Notes: a model not told the origin generated them from the sequence alone. Shown: positions 54,062-63,004, counted from the stretch's first letter. The stretch: 64,000 nt of DNA from Pseudomonas abietaniphila (GCF_039697315.1 NZ_CP155619.1:1798001-1862000); one strand, 5' to 3'. Made by a program: numbers and translations.

Positions 54062-54142
54062 CTTGATACCGTTCGTCGTGGCCACGCAGGCCTGCATTAG
54101 CGCCACTCTCGCCTCTTTTTTCGGAGACATCAAGGGTGATCG

Positions 54143-54177
54143 GGGCGATTATCGAACCACTGGCCGATAATCGCAAT
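54143..54177. promoter_or_regulatory. Double PcaR operator upstream of pcaR
   Basis: Two sites with the GATAATCGC core lie at 54143-54157 (minus strand GTTCGATAATCGCCC) and 54163-54177 (plus strand GCCGATAATCGCAAT). They point to autoregulation of pcaR and lie next to the candidate divergent promoter at 54177. Confidence 0.8.
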
Positions 54178-54203
54178 TGACCCGCCGCCCCGTTGCTTAT
54201 ACC
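54177..54203 (+). promoter_or_regulatory. Candidate sigma-70 promoter divergent from pcaR
   Basis: TTGACC at 54177-54182 and TATACC at 54198-54203 are 15 bases apart, with an extended TGC before the -10 box. The spacing is short, so the call is tentative. It touches the PcaR operator. Confidence 0.35.
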
Positions 54204-54209
54204 TTTCAC

Positions 54210-54296
54210 AGGCCACCATGTGGCTTCTTGGAAATACTGGTCAGGTACCCACTGAGAAGTCCCAGGCACGGCCTTGCTCACCGCAAGGCCGTTTTT
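54210..54296 (+). ncRNA. Candidate small RNA, about 90 bases, ending in a strong terminator
   Basis: Downstream of the candidate promoter there is no gene with a ribosome-binding site, yet the segment ends in an excellent intrinsic terminator (54268-54296). This leaves a predicted transcript of about 90 bases. No known RNA family was recognised. The call rests on the orphan terminator plus the promoter-like boxes and needs expression data. Confidence 0.35.
54268..54296 (+). terminator. Orphan intrinsic terminator
   Basis: ACGGCCTTGC pairs perfectly with GCAAGGCCGT around five bases and is followed by TTTTT. No plus-strand coding gene ends here. Confidence 0.88.
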
Positions 54297-54895
54297 GTCT
54301 CTGCCTCCATTCCCCGCAAAATCTTCAATGTATGAATCCCGATACATTCACACTGATCGGCTCAATCGAATCAGCATGGAATTACGTCGCCAGAATTCTG
54401 TCTCGCCATTCCACGATTTGAATAACAAAGTTCTGACATAAATTTTACCCGCACAAACTTCGGAACCTTCGTACACGAAAAGAGTATTTATCCTCGGATA
54501 TGAATAGTGGATCGCTCTACAGTTGACTCTTTTGTTCTTCTTGGAGATAGTACGCCGTAATTGACGTTCTATAACGCTACGGCGCGAGGTAACGTCCACC
54601 GCCCAATCTGGCGTGGATCCAATCCCCGAGCCGCATGCACTACCCGAGTGCATTGCCCAGCGATAGGCAGGCCAGAAGCCTGGTCGATTAGCCAGCAACG
54701 CTGGCAACCCAAAAATGAATGTTGCTACGACAGCTTTGTCGTTCTGGTGCGCGTAGCCGCAGGTGGCAGAAGTGTTTAATACACTCGACCACGACTCATC
54801 GATAACGTTTATCTTCCGTCGATCAGTCAATGGCCTTAACACTTCCGGGCACTGCGTTATCACCAGAATCAAACTCGACACAATCAGGTAACAAC
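54297..54895. other. 600-base region without a recognised gene, AT-richer than surroundings
   Basis: Neither strand shows a frame with a plausible start and codon use. The 177-codon minus frame here looks accidental. Short hairpins such as ACGACAGCTTTGTCGT occur near 54730. It could hold regulatory sequence for the small gene at 54896 or remnants of lost genes; I see nothing definite. Confidence 0.4.
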
Positions 54896-55093
54896 GTGAC
54901 CAAAGATGAACTGCGCGCAGAATTAGAGCGCCAGGAACAACGTTACAAGGAAGTCTACGGTGGCGAAATCACCACCTACGCCGCTCAGCCCGAACCGGAA
55001 CGCAAGCCTTGGCGCAAAAGGGCCAGCTTGCTCGATCAGGCGTTCAAGCAAGAACTGCAGAAAATGGAAGACGAGCTCAAAGAAGAGCCTTGA
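54896..55093 (+). CDS. Small charged hypothetical protein
   Basis: A GTG at 54896 with AGGTAA six bases upstream opens a 65-residue frame starting MTKDELRAELERQEQR. It is strongly helical and highly charged, with acidic and basic clusters, and ends in KMEDELKEEP. No membrane segment or cysteine is present. Comparable short proteins are common in Pseudomonas without known function. The longer frame from 54830 lacks a ribosome-binding site. It precedes pitA by 228 bases and is probably independent of it. Confidence 0.6.
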   Translation: MTKDELRAELERQEQRYKEVYGGEITTYAAQPEPERKPWRKRASLLDQAFKQELQKMEDELKEEP

Positions 55094-55321
55094 ATCCGTT
55101 CGAGTGTCGATGCTGACGCAACGCCCAGATACCCGATTCACCCTACCCGGTTTCAGCTAAGGTTGAAGCGCGCTACTGCGTTTTTGCTTCCTTACAGAAA
55201 GTCAACGGGGTGGAAGGACAGAAATTTCGTTGCAGGTTGCTACCAATTGGCGGCTTGCCTATCGATTAGTTTTTTTTCTGTCATAATCCCGCCCCCTTAA
55301 TACCGGGTCAGAAAACCTTCC

Positions 55322-56794
55322 ATGATCGATTTATTCAGCGGACTGGATGCCTGGGTGATTGTGAGCCTGCTGCTCGCCTTGGCTTTTGTCCTCACCTTCG
55401 AGTTCATCAACGGCTTTCATGACACCGCCAACGCGGTGGCGACAGTCATTTACACCAAGGCCATGCCGCCTCATCTGGCGGTATTTTTCTCGGGTGTGTT
55501 CAACTTTCTCGGGGTACTGCTCGGCGGTGTCGGCGTGGCGTATGCCATCGTCCACTTGCTGCCGGTCGAGTTGCTGATCAACGTCAATACCGGTCATGGT
55601 CTGGCGATGGTGTTCTCGTTGCTGGCGGCGGCGATCACCTGGAATCTGGGTACGTGGTACTTCGGTATTCCAGCCTCCAGTTCGCATACCTTGATCGGGT
55701 CGATTCTCGGCGTGGGCCTGGCCAACGCGCTGATCAACCACATTCCGCTGGGCGAAGGCGTGAACTGGCAGAAGGCGATCGATATTGGCGCCTCGCTTGT
55801 GTTCTCGCCGCTGATGGGTTTCATCGTCGCAGCGCTGGTGCTGATCGGCCTTAAAACCTGGCGTCCATTGTCGAAGATGCACAAGACGCCTGAACAACGC
55901 CGCAAGCTCGACGACAAGAAACACCCACCGTTCTGGAATCGTCTGGTGCTGGTGATCTCGGCCATGGCGGTCAGCTTCGTGCACGGCTCCAATGACGGCC
56001 AGAAAGGCATCGGCCTGATCATGCTGGTGCTGATCGGCATCGTGCCTGCGCAGTTCGTACTGGATTTGAGCACCACGACCTACCAGATCGAACGTACCCG
56101 CGACGCGACTTTGCACCTGAGTCAGTTTTACCAGCGCAACAACGCGACGCTCGGCGAGTTTCTGGCCCTGGGCAAATCGAAGAGCGGTGACCTGCCCGAG
56201 CGCTTCAGTTGCAACCCGGAACAAACCGAACCCACCATCGATGCCCTGCTCAGCAACCTCAAGGGTGTGACCGACTATCACAGTCTGGCGCCTGAGCATC
56301 GCATCGAGGTTCGTCGCTACCTGCTGTGTCTGGATGACACCGCGCGCAAAGTCAGCAAGCTGCCAGCGCTGGATGCCCGTGAGAAATCCGACCTGGACAA
56401 ACTGCGCAAAGACCTGACCGCGACCACTGAATACGCCCCGTTCTGGGTGATCTTCGCCGTGGCACTGGCGCTGGGTATCGGCACCATGGTCGGCTGGAAA
56501 CGTGTGGTGCTGACCATTGGCGAGAAGATCGGCAAGCAGGGCATGACTTACGCACAAGGCATGTCGGCACAGATCACCACCGCCAGCGCGATCGCGCTGG
56601 CCAACGTCTTCAGCCTGCCGGTATCAACGACCCATATCCTGTCTTCCGGCGTGGCCGGGACCATGGTGGCGAACAAGAGCGGCCTGCAAGGCGGCACCGT
56701 GCGCAACATCCTGCTGGCCTGGGTGCTGACCCTGCCTGCGACGGTCGCACTGTCCGCTGGATTGTTCTGGCTGGCGTCCAAAGCGCTGGCTTGA
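55322..56794 (+). CDS. pitA: Low-affinity inorganic phosphate transporter, Pit family
   Basis: The 490-residue inner-membrane metal-phosphate:H+ symporter has about ten helices in two inverted PHO4 repeats. GFHDTANAVATVIYTKAMPP lies near residues 32-51 and SNDGQKGIGLIMLVL near 223, both conserved in Pit. The central soluble loop (about 260-370) separates the halves, as in E. coli PitA. A strong terminator follows. The usual PhoU-like DUF47 partner gene is absent upstream. Confidence 0.92.
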   Translation: MIDLFSGLDAWVIVSLLLALAFVLTFEFINGFHDTANAVATVIYTKAMPPHLAVFFSGVFNFLGVLLGGVGVAYAIVHLLPVELLINVNTGHGLAMVFSLLAAAITWNLGTWYFGIPASSSHTLIGSILGVGLANALINHIPLGEGVNWQKAIDIGASLVFSPLMGFIVAALVLIGLKTWRPLSKMHKTPEQRRKLDDKKHPPFWNRLVLVISAMAVSFVHGSNDGQKGIGLIMLVLIGIVPAQFVLDLSTTTYQIERTRDATLHLSQFYQRNNATLGEFLALGKSKSGDLPERFSCNPEQTEPTIDALLSNLKGVTDYHSLAPEHRIEVRRYLLCLDDTARKVSKLPALDAREKSDLDKLRKDLTATTEYAPFWVIFAVALALGIGTMVGWKRVVLTIGEKIGKQGMTYAQGMSAQITTASAIALANVFSLPVSTTHILSSGVAGTMVANKSGLQGGTVRNILLAWVLTLPATVALSAGLFWLASKALA

Positions 56795-56812
56795 TCGCAG
56801 CTGCTTTGACTG

Positions 56813-56847
56813 ACGGTGCCCACTCATTGAGTGGGCACCGTTGTTTT
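56813..56847 (+). terminator. Terminator of pitA
   Basis: ACGGTGCCCACTC pairs perfectly with GAGTGGGCACCGT around three bases and is followed by TTGTTTT. Confidence 0.9.
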
Positions 56848-56874
56848 GGGCGTATGAAAACCTGAAGCCAGCCG

Positions 56875-58365
56875 TCAACGTCGCCTCTTGCTCCCTCCCA
56901 GCAACGACCCCATCAAGCCTCGCACCAGCTCGCGACCAATCTGATTGGCAGCCTGACGCATCGCACTCTTGACCGCCTGCCCTGCCAACCCGCCCAGAAA
57001 ACCGCCGGCCATGTCGGCAAAGCCGCCCTCTGCCTTCTCATCCGCAACGGGCGCTTGCCCCGGTTCGGGTGCCGCCCCTTTCCTCGCCAGCAGCATTTCA
57101 TACGCCGACTCGCGATCAACCGCCTTGTCGTAACGCCCGGCCAGCGGTGATTGAGCAATCAACGCCGCGCGCTCGGCATCGCTCAGCGGCCCTATCCTCG
57201 ATTGTGGCGGCGCAACCAGCACGCGCTTGACCATTTCCGGCGTGCCCTTCTCCTGCAGCGTTCCCACCAGCGCCTCACCGATGCCCAACTCGGTCAACAC
57301 TGTCAGCGCGTCGAATTCGGGGTTGGGCCGAAACCCTTCCGCCACGGCTCTCAGGGATTTCTGCTCCTTGCTGGTGAAGGCCCTCAAGCCGTGCTGAATA
57401 CGCAAGCCGAGTTGCGCAAGGATCGTGTCGGGCAGGTCGGAGGGGGACTGGGTGACGAAATACACGCCCACGCCCTTGGAGCGAATCAGCCGGACCACCT
57501 GTTCAAGCCGGTCCTGCAAGGCCTTCGGCGTATCGGCGAACAGCAGATGGGCCTCGTCGAAAAACAGCGCCAGCAACGGTTTGTCGGCGTCGCCGCGCTC
57601 AGGAAGCTGCTCGAATAACTCCGCCAGCAGCCACAATAGAAACGTCGCGTAGACCTTCGGCGCTTCATGCACCAGACGGCTGGCATCCAGCAGATGAATA
57701 CGCCCTCGCCCATCGCTCGCGGGCTGCAGGATGTCTTCGAGTTGCAGTGCCGGTTCGCCGAACAGCGCTTCGGCACCCTGCTGCTCAAGCACCGCCAGAC
57801 GACGCAGTAACGCTTGACTGGAACCTGTCGTCATCAGCGCGCTGTCTTCGCCCAACGCCTGCGGGTTATCACGCAAATAGTTGAGCAACGCCTTGAGGTC
57901 TTTGATATCCAGCAGCAACAGCCCCTCGCGGTCGGCGACCTTGAACGCTGCATACAGGGCGGACTGCTGACTGTCGGTCAGTTCCAGCAGGCTCCCAAGC
58001 AATAACGGTCCCATTTCAGACAACGTCGTACGAAGTGGATGACCGGACTGACCCTGTACGTCCCACAACGTCACTGGATACGCCTGCGGCGTGTGATTCA
58101 GCCAGGGCATCCCGGCAATACGCTCGGCCACCTTGCCTTGCGGATTCCCCGCTGCGCCCAACCCGCAAAGATCGCCCTTGATATCCGCAGCGAACACCGC
58201 GACACCGGCGTCGCTGAACACTTCTGCCAGACGCTGCAAGGTCACGGTTTTCCCGGTGCCTGTCGCTCCAGCCACCAGACCGTGACGATTGGCCAGACGC
58301 ATCGCCTGGCCGACCGGCTGACCGTCGAGGCCCGCGCCGATCAGAATGTGTTGAGAATCCGCCAT
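56875..58365 (-). CDS. HerA-like P-loop ATPase, DUF853 family
   Basis: This 496-residue protein of the HerA/FtsK ATPase superfamily has Walker A GATGTGKTVTLQRL near residue 34. Walker B is the ALFFDEAHLLF segment, and VYFVTQSPSDLPD is a sensor region. The C-terminal 80 residues contain a Gly-rich, Ala-rich tail ending GGSKRRR. The family (E. coli YjgR) is of unknown function and may be a DNA translocase. The ATG at 58365 is preceded by GAGGGGGAT. It is monocistronic and divergent from the glycosyltransferase operon. Confidence 0.88.
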   Translation of the reverse strand: MADSQHILIGAGLDGQPVGQAMRLANRHGLVAGATGTGKTVTLQRLAEVFSDAGVAVFAADIKGDLCGLGAAGNPQGKVAERIAGMPWLNHTPQAYPVTLWDVQGQSGHPLRTTLSEMGPLLLGSLLELTDSQQSALYAAFKVADREGLLLLDIKDLKALLNYLRDNPQALGEDSALMTTGSSQALLRRLAVLEQQGAEALFGEPALQLEDILQPASDGRGRIHLLDASRLVHEAPKVYATFLLWLLAELFEQLPERGDADKPLLALFFDEAHLLFADTPKALQDRLEQVVRLIRSKGVGVYFVTQSPSDLPDTILAQLGLRIQHGLRAFTSKEQKSLRAVAEGFRPNPEFDALTVLTELGIGEALVGTLQEKGTPEMVKRVLVAPPQSRIGPLSDAERAALIAQSPLAGRYDKAVDRESAYEMLLARKGAAPEPGQAPVADEKAEGGFADMAGGFLGGLAGQAVKSAMRQAANQIGRELVRGLMGSLLGGSKRRR

Positions 58366-58579
58366 GTCATCCCCCTCAGGTCGGTTGTTTTCGCATAAGG
58401 CCAAAGCGATTCACCGAGCTTCGCCCGCATTGAACATCGCCAACCAGCGTCGGCTTCTTCACTCTAGTTCACGCCACGAGATGCCCACAGCGCCGGACCT
58501 TGCGGAACGGTTTTCCGAACGAACAACTATTCTTGAGAGTGGTCAACCAAGGACGCGAAACCGCTGGAAGGAGGCAACC

Positions 58580-59704
58580 GTGCACATCGCTGACATGACC
58601 ATGTTTTACGCCCCTGCCAGCGGCGGCGTGCGCACTTATCTGGATGCCAAGCACCGACGGTTGGCGGGTTATCCCGACGTTCGACACAGCCTTTTAATTC
58701 CCGGCGCCGGCATCGGCTCCAAGGACGGCGTGTACAGCGTGCCGGCTCCGCCCGTTCCGTTTGGCAACGGTTATCGCTTTCCATTGCGGGCAGCGCCCTG
58801 GCGAAATGCCCTGCGCGATCTTCAGCCCGACCTTATCGAGGCCGGAGATCCGTATCTCACCGCATGGGCGGCGCTGGATGCCCGCCGTCAACTGGATGTC
58901 CCGGTCATCGGTTTCTACCACTCCGATCTCCCGCTGTTGGTCAGCAACCGCATCGGCACTTGGCTGGGCACTAACGTCGAGGCCTATGTCAGCAAACTCT
59001 ACGGCAACTTCGACCGCGTCCTCGCGCCCAGTGCAGTCATGGCCGAAAAGCTCACCCGGCTCGGGGTCAGAAATGTGTATGTGCAGCCTTTGGGCGTTGA
59101 CCTGGAGCGGTTCAATCCTGCCTGTCGTGATTCGCGACTCAAGTCGGCATTGGGCCTTCGCGACGAAACGCGCCTGCTGGTGTTTGCCGGACGGGGTTCG
59201 CGCGAGAAAAACATCCCCGTCCTGCTCGACTGCATGAGGCTGCTCGGCGAGGGTTATCACCTGTTGCTGGTGGGCTCGCACATGCCGACCCACGTGCCCG
59301 AGAACGTGAGCACGATGAATCATTTCCTGCCGTCCGAAGAGGTCGCCCGCCTGTTGGCCAGCGCCGATGCGTTGGTGCACGCTGGCGATCAAGAAACGTT
59401 CGGGCTGGTGATTCTGGAAGCCATGGCCAGCGGGACGCCCGTGATAGCGGTCGATGCGGGCGCTTTCCGCGAGATCATTCCCGAAACCTGCGGCCTGTTG
59501 TGCGAGCCCAATCATGCAGCCTCCATGGCCGCAACCGTACGGCAGCTCTTCACGCAAGACATGCCCGGTATGAGGCTCGCGGCACGCCGCCACGTCGAAG
59601 CACATTACGATTGGACCACCGTCGTAACCGGCCTACTGGGCCATTACGCCTCGGTACTGGGCGTCACCGTCAGCGACCACGCCACGGCCTATGCCCATGG
59701 TTGA
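58580..59704 (+). CDS. Glycosyltransferase, GT4 type
   Basis: The 374-residue enzyme should transfer a sugar from a nucleotide sugar. The N-terminal half has MFYAPASGGVRTYLDAK, a Gly-rich acceptor-side loop. The C-terminal half has the GT4 donor site with the E-x7-E motif in DQETFGLVILEAMASG. The start is GTG at 58580 directly after AAGGAGG, a very strong ribosome-binding site. The open frame reaches further upstream but without a site. It overlaps the next gene by 14 bases, so the three genes form one operon. Confidence 0.87.
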   Translation: MHIADMTMFYAPASGGVRTYLDAKHRRLAGYPDVRHSLLIPGAGIGSKDGVYSVPAPPVPFGNGYRFPLRAAPWRNALRDLQPDLIEAGDPYLTAWAALDARRQLDVPVIGFYHSDLPLLVSNRIGTWLGTNVEAYVSKLYGNFDRVLAPSAVMAEKLTRLGVRNVYVQPLGVDLERFNPACRDSRLKSALGLRDETRLLVFAGRGSREKNIPVLLDCMRLLGEGYHLLLVGSHMPTHVPENVSTMNHFLPSEEVARLLASADALVHAGDQETFGLVILEAMASGTPVIAVDAGAFREIIPETCGLLCEPNHAASMAATVRQLFTQDMPGMRLAARRHVEAHYDWTTVVTGLLGHYASVLGVTVSDHATAYAHG

Positions 59705-60476
59705 GATCCTGAAGCCCCGAGAGCGCAGCGTCGTGTTGGTGCTGCATGACGTCGCTCCACAGACCTGGGCGGACTATCGCCCCTTTGTCGACGCTGTCGA
59801 TGCGATGGGTCATATTCCGATGACCTGGCTGGTCGTGCCGGACTTTCACAGAGGGGACCCGGTCGACAAAGCGCCGGCTTTTCAGCACCTGATGCACTCG
59901 CGTCTGGCGCGGGGTGACGAACTGGCGCTTCACGGCTATTACCACTGCGACGACGGCCCCACACCTCGCACTCCTCGCGATTTTTTCATGCGGCGTATTT
60001 ATACGTGGGAAGGCGAGTTCTACACCCTCGATTACCCTCAGGCGCTGCAACGGCTGGAAGCGGGCATTGAGGTGTTCAAGCGCAACGACTGGCCGCTACA
60101 CGGATTCGTCTCGCCCGCATGGCTCATGAGCGAGGGCACGCGAACAGCCTTGCGCCAATTGCCACTGGACTACACCAGTGATGCGCAACACCTGTATCGT
60201 CTGCCGGACTTTTCCCCCATCGACGCACCGGGTATTGTCTGGAGCGCGCGCAGTTCCTGGCGACGCGGACTGTCGAAGATAATAAGTGATCATCGCGAGG
60301 CTCATTTGCATAACGCCATCACCATTCGCCTGGGGCTGCACCCCGTGGACATGCGCCATGAATTTTCTCGCCAGTACTGGCTGCACACGCTTGAGCGCCT
60401 GCTGGAAGATGGCCGCGCGCCCATGACCAAGTTTGCCTGGCTGCAACGTCAGAGCGTTGTCAGGTCCGCCGCGTGA
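59691..60476 (+). CDS. DUF2334 (polysaccharide-deacetylase-like) protein
   Basis: The 261-residue protein has the NodB-like barrel of DUF2334. VLVLHDVAPQTW supplies the first metal-binding aspartate, ELALHGYYH the histidine pair and GFVSPAW a conserved loop. It probably removes an acetyl group from the glycan or lipid made by the adjacent glycosyltransferase. It overlaps that gene by 14 bases and the next by four. The true substrate is unknown. Confidence 0.85.
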   Translation: MPMVEILKPRERSVVLVLHDVAPQTWADYRPFVDAVDAMGHIPMTWLVVPDFHRGDPVDKAPAFQHLMHSRLARGDELALHGYYHCDDGPTPRTPRDFFMRRIYTWEGEFYTLDYPQALQRLEAGIEVFKRNDWPLHGFVSPAWLMSEGTRTALRQLPLDYTSDAQHLYRLPDFSPIDAPGIVWSARSSWRRGLSKIISDHREAHLHNAITIRLGLHPVDMRHEFSRQYWLHTLERLLEDGRAPMTKFAWLQRQSVVRSAA

Positions 60477-61468
60477 AGCGACTTGTCTGGCTGGCGGTGG
60501 TCCTGGTACTTGCCCTTCTGATTCCTTTTTTCATGGGCGGCGCGGACATGTTTCACCGCCTGCGCAACTTTCCGCTCCCGTTGCTGATCGGCATGTTCGG
60601 CATGGTCTTGGTCGGCTGGTGCATGAACACTCTGCGTTTGCGCTTGTTATTAGGCGACAGCGCTGGCGGGCTGGGAATGCGCAAGAGTCTGGCAGTGGTC
60701 ATGGCCACCGAATTCGCGTACTGCGCGACGCCAGGTGGCAGCGGTGCGCCGCTGACGCTGGTGGCGCTGCTGTCACGCAGCGGTATCGGTCCGGCGAAGA
60801 GCACGGCGGCGTTCGCCACGGACCAACTCAACGACCTGGTGTTCTTTCTGTTCGCGCTGATCGGCATCCTGATTTACGCCGTCTTTCACAAGCTCAGCGA
60901 GAACCTTGAATGGATGCTCATAGCCAGCGCACTGCTGATTGGCGCGGGCCTGTGTGTCTGCGCGGGTTTTGCACGGTATCACCGTCGCATCATTCTGCTG
61001 AACGGCAAGCTGCTCAAACGTCTGAAGCGCAAGAACACCACTCGCATTCGCTGGGCGCGCAAGCTGTTGCACTTTCGCGATGCGCTGGCTGAAACCTGGA
61101 AAATGCCCCACCGCATCCTGCTCAAGGTCTTCGCGCTGACCTGCGTTCACTGGAGCCTGCGCTACAGCGTGATGTACCTGGCTTTACGTGGGCTTGGCGT
61201 GGACATCGACTGGGCCTGGACATTTCTGGTGCAAATGTTGTCGCTGAGCGCGGGCCAGTTCAGCCTGTCGCCCGGCGGCGCCGGTGCTGCGGAACTGACC
61301 TCGGCGGCCCTGCTGGCGCCGATGGTGGGCAAATCGACCGCTGCCGCGGCGATTCTGATCTGGCGGATCGTGACGTACTACTTCTATCTGGTGGCGGGCG
61401 GTCCGGTGTTTCTGCTGATGGTGGGCCGCCCCTTGTTGATGAAGCTACTGCGGATCAAGGCTGCGTGA
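60473..61468 (+). CDS. LPG_synthase_TM / UPF0104 family membrane protein (flippase-like)
   Basis: The 331-residue inner-membrane protein has about eight helices. FAYCATPGGSGAPLTLVALLSRSG and LSPGGAGAAELTSAALL match the lysylphosphatidylglycerol-synthase transmembrane family without the synthase domain. Relatives move lipids across the membrane or act in glycolipid pathways. It starts with GTG at 60473, overlapping the deacetylase gene by four bases. Its 3' end overlaps a small minus-strand gene. Confidence 0.87.
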   Translation: MKRLVWLAVVLVLALLIPFFMGGADMFHRLRNFPLPLLIGMFGMVLVGWCMNTLRLRLLLGDSAGGLGMRKSLAVVMATEFAYCATPGGSGAPLTLVALLSRSGIGPAKSTAAFATDQLNDLVFFLFALIGILIYAVFHKLSENLEWMLIASALLIGAGLCVCAGFARYHRRIILLNGKLLKRLKRKNTTRIRWARKLLHFRDALAETWKMPHRILLKVFALTCVHWSLRYSVMYLALRGLGVDIDWAWTFLVQMLSLSAGQFSLSPGGAGAAELTSAALLAPMVGKSTAAAAILIWRIVTYYFYLVAGGPVFLLMVGRPLLMKLLRIKAA

Positions 61469-61636
61469 AGCTTCGTCATCCGGCTCTTCAGGCTTGATCT
61501 GGTCCCACAACTGAGCGGCCCCCTCGAATTCGGTGCCGTCCTCGGGCGACAGCGCATCGGGGTCATAACGGCTCAGGCAGCCCTCACCCAGAGTGGGCGG
61601 CGCTTTGGAGGTGGCTTTGTCGAGTGGGTCGGTCAT
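61445..61636 (-). CDS. Small acidic hypothetical protein
   Basis: The 63-residue product is soluble and acidic, with two Pro-rich turns and an EDGTEFEGAAQLWDQI segment that may form a short helix. Codon use is normal, and the frame overlaps the end of the convergent membrane gene by 24 bases. No family is recognised. A type-A REP follows upstream of its start. Confidence 0.55.
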   Translation of the reverse strand: MTDPLDKATSKAPPTLGEGCLSRYDPDALSPEDGTEFEGAAQLWDQIKPEEPDDEASRSLDPQ

Positions 61637-61666
61637 GGCTGTGCTCCGCTGATCTACGGATGGACC

Positions 61667-61753
61667 GTGGGGGCGAATTCATTCGCGAAACGCCAATACA
61701 TCCAGTGCGCTGTGTCGCCTGACACTTTGCATGGCGAATGAATTGGCCCCCAC
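61667..61753. repeat. REP palindrome pair, type A
   Basis: GTGGGGGCGAATTCATTCGC at 61667-61686 is inverted at 61734-61753 with a single mismatch. It lies between the small acidic gene and purU. Confidence 0.85.
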
Positions 61754-61802
61754 AGATCTGGCGTTTAAACCCTAACTCTATCGCTGGACTCTACCGTCCG
61801 GC

Positions 61803-62654
61803 TCAGTCGAACACCACGGTCTTGTTGTCATGCACCAGAACCCGGTCTTCCAGGTGCGCGCGCAGACCACGGGCCAACACCATCTTCTCGACATCACGAC
61901 CGAAACGCACCATGTTCTCGATGCTGTCGCGATGGCTGACCCGCACCACGTCCTGCTCGATGATCGGGCCAGCGTCCAGTTCTTCGGTGACGTAATGGCA
62001 CGTCGCACCGATCAGCTTCACGCCACGCAGCGATGCTTGATGGTACGGCTTGGCGCCCACGAACGATGGCAGGAAGCTGTGATGAATGTTGATGACCTGA
62101 TGCGCATATTCGCGGCACAGATCAGGCGGCAGGATCTGCATGTAACGGGCGAGTACCACCACATCGGCTTCGTGCTGTTTCACCAGGCGTGAAACTTCAG
62201 CGAAGGCCGGCTCTTTGTCTTTTGGATCGACCGGCACGTGGTAGTAAGGAATGTCGTGCCACTCGACCATGCTGCGCAGGTCCTGGTGATTGGAAATCAC
62301 ACAGGCGATTTCGCAATCCAGTTCATCGCTGTGCCAGCGGTGCAACAAGTCCGCCAGACAGTGCGATTCACGGCTGGCCATCAGCACGACGCGTTTTTTC
62401 TGATCGGAGTCCGTGATACGCCAATCCATCGAGAACTCTTCAGCGATGGGGGTGAATGCCTCTCGGAAGCCCTCGAGGTCGAACGGCAGGGTGTCGGCAC
62501 GGATTTCGTGACGCATGAAAAACCAGCCGCTGAGGTTGTCAGAGTGATGGCTCGCTTCGGTAATCCAGCCGTTGTACGACGCCAGAAAGTTACTGACTTT
62601 GGCAACGATGCCAACACGGTCCGGGCACGCGATGACCAGACGAAAAGTGCGCAT
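61803..62654 (-). CDS. purU: Formyltetrahydrofolate deformylase
   Basis: PurU hydrolyses 10-formyl-tetrahydrofolate to formate and tetrahydrofolate, balancing one-carbon pools. The 283-residue enzyme has an N-terminal ACT domain (about 1-80; RLVIACPDRVGIVAKV) and a formyltransferase-like domain. INIHHSFLPSFVGAKPYHQA and GATCHYVTEELDAGPI are the signature segments. The ATG at 62654 gives the known N-terminus MRTFRLV; the frame is open for 69 more codons upstream, which I consider accidental. Confidence 0.94.
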   Translation of the reverse strand: MRTFRLVIACPDRVGIVAKVSNFLASYNGWITEASHHSDNLSGWFFMRHEIRADTLPFDLEGFREAFTPIAEEFSMDWRITDSDQKKRVVLMASRESHCLADLLHRWHSDELDCEIACVISNHQDLRSMVEWHDIPYYHVPVDPKDKEPAFAEVSRLVKQHEADVVVLARYMQILPPDLCREYAHQVINIHHSFLPSFVGAKPYHQASLRGVKLIGATCHYVTEELDAGPIIEQDVVRVSHRDSIENMVRFGRDVEKMVLARGLRAHLEDRVLVHDNKTVVFD

Positions 62655-62934
62655 GAGGGGGAAACTCCAGAACTTCGCAAAGGCGGCTATTCTAGCGACT
62701 ACCCGACGACTCTGCAGTATTCCGATGACACTGATTTCATCGGGTGAAAAAGCACCGCCGATCAACGGTAACGGGGCACCGCTCCCGAGCCGTCCCTCCT
62801 CCAGACCTAACAACGCGCAGATAAGGCCGTCAATAGCAGCATTCTTTTGAAAGCCGGCCACATAACATTTGTTTCATGAACACGCATGTCACTCAGCTAT
62901 TTCAAAATGCTACAGATAAAACTTTTCTTAAATG

Positions 62935-62963
62935 TTTACTTGCGCAAACACTGTGACTATTAT
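62935..62963 (+). promoter_or_regulatory. Sigma-70 promoter of mvaT
   Basis: TTTACT at 62935-62940, a 17-base spacer and TATTAT at 62958-62963 lie 42 bases before the mvaT ATG in an AT-rich region. The upstream 270 bases to the purU start hold no gene. Confidence 0.75.
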
Positions 62964-63004
62964 TGCGTCATTACACCCTGCTCATCACAACACAGGTAGC
63001 CCTC

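Noticed and set aside
54348-54881. 177-codon minus-strand frame in the gap after the orphan terminator
   Set aside because: No ribosome-binding site near the start, irregular composition and no domain or membrane pattern; treated as non-coding.
55278-55284. CTGTCAT half-site resembling a Pho box before pitA
   Set aside because: Only one half is present and it coincides with an AT-rich promoter-like CATAAT; a PhoB box needs two direct repeats.
62655-62861. N-terminal extension of PurU by 69 codons
   Set aside because: The extension precedes the conserved ACT-domain start MRTFRLV and has no family counterpart.
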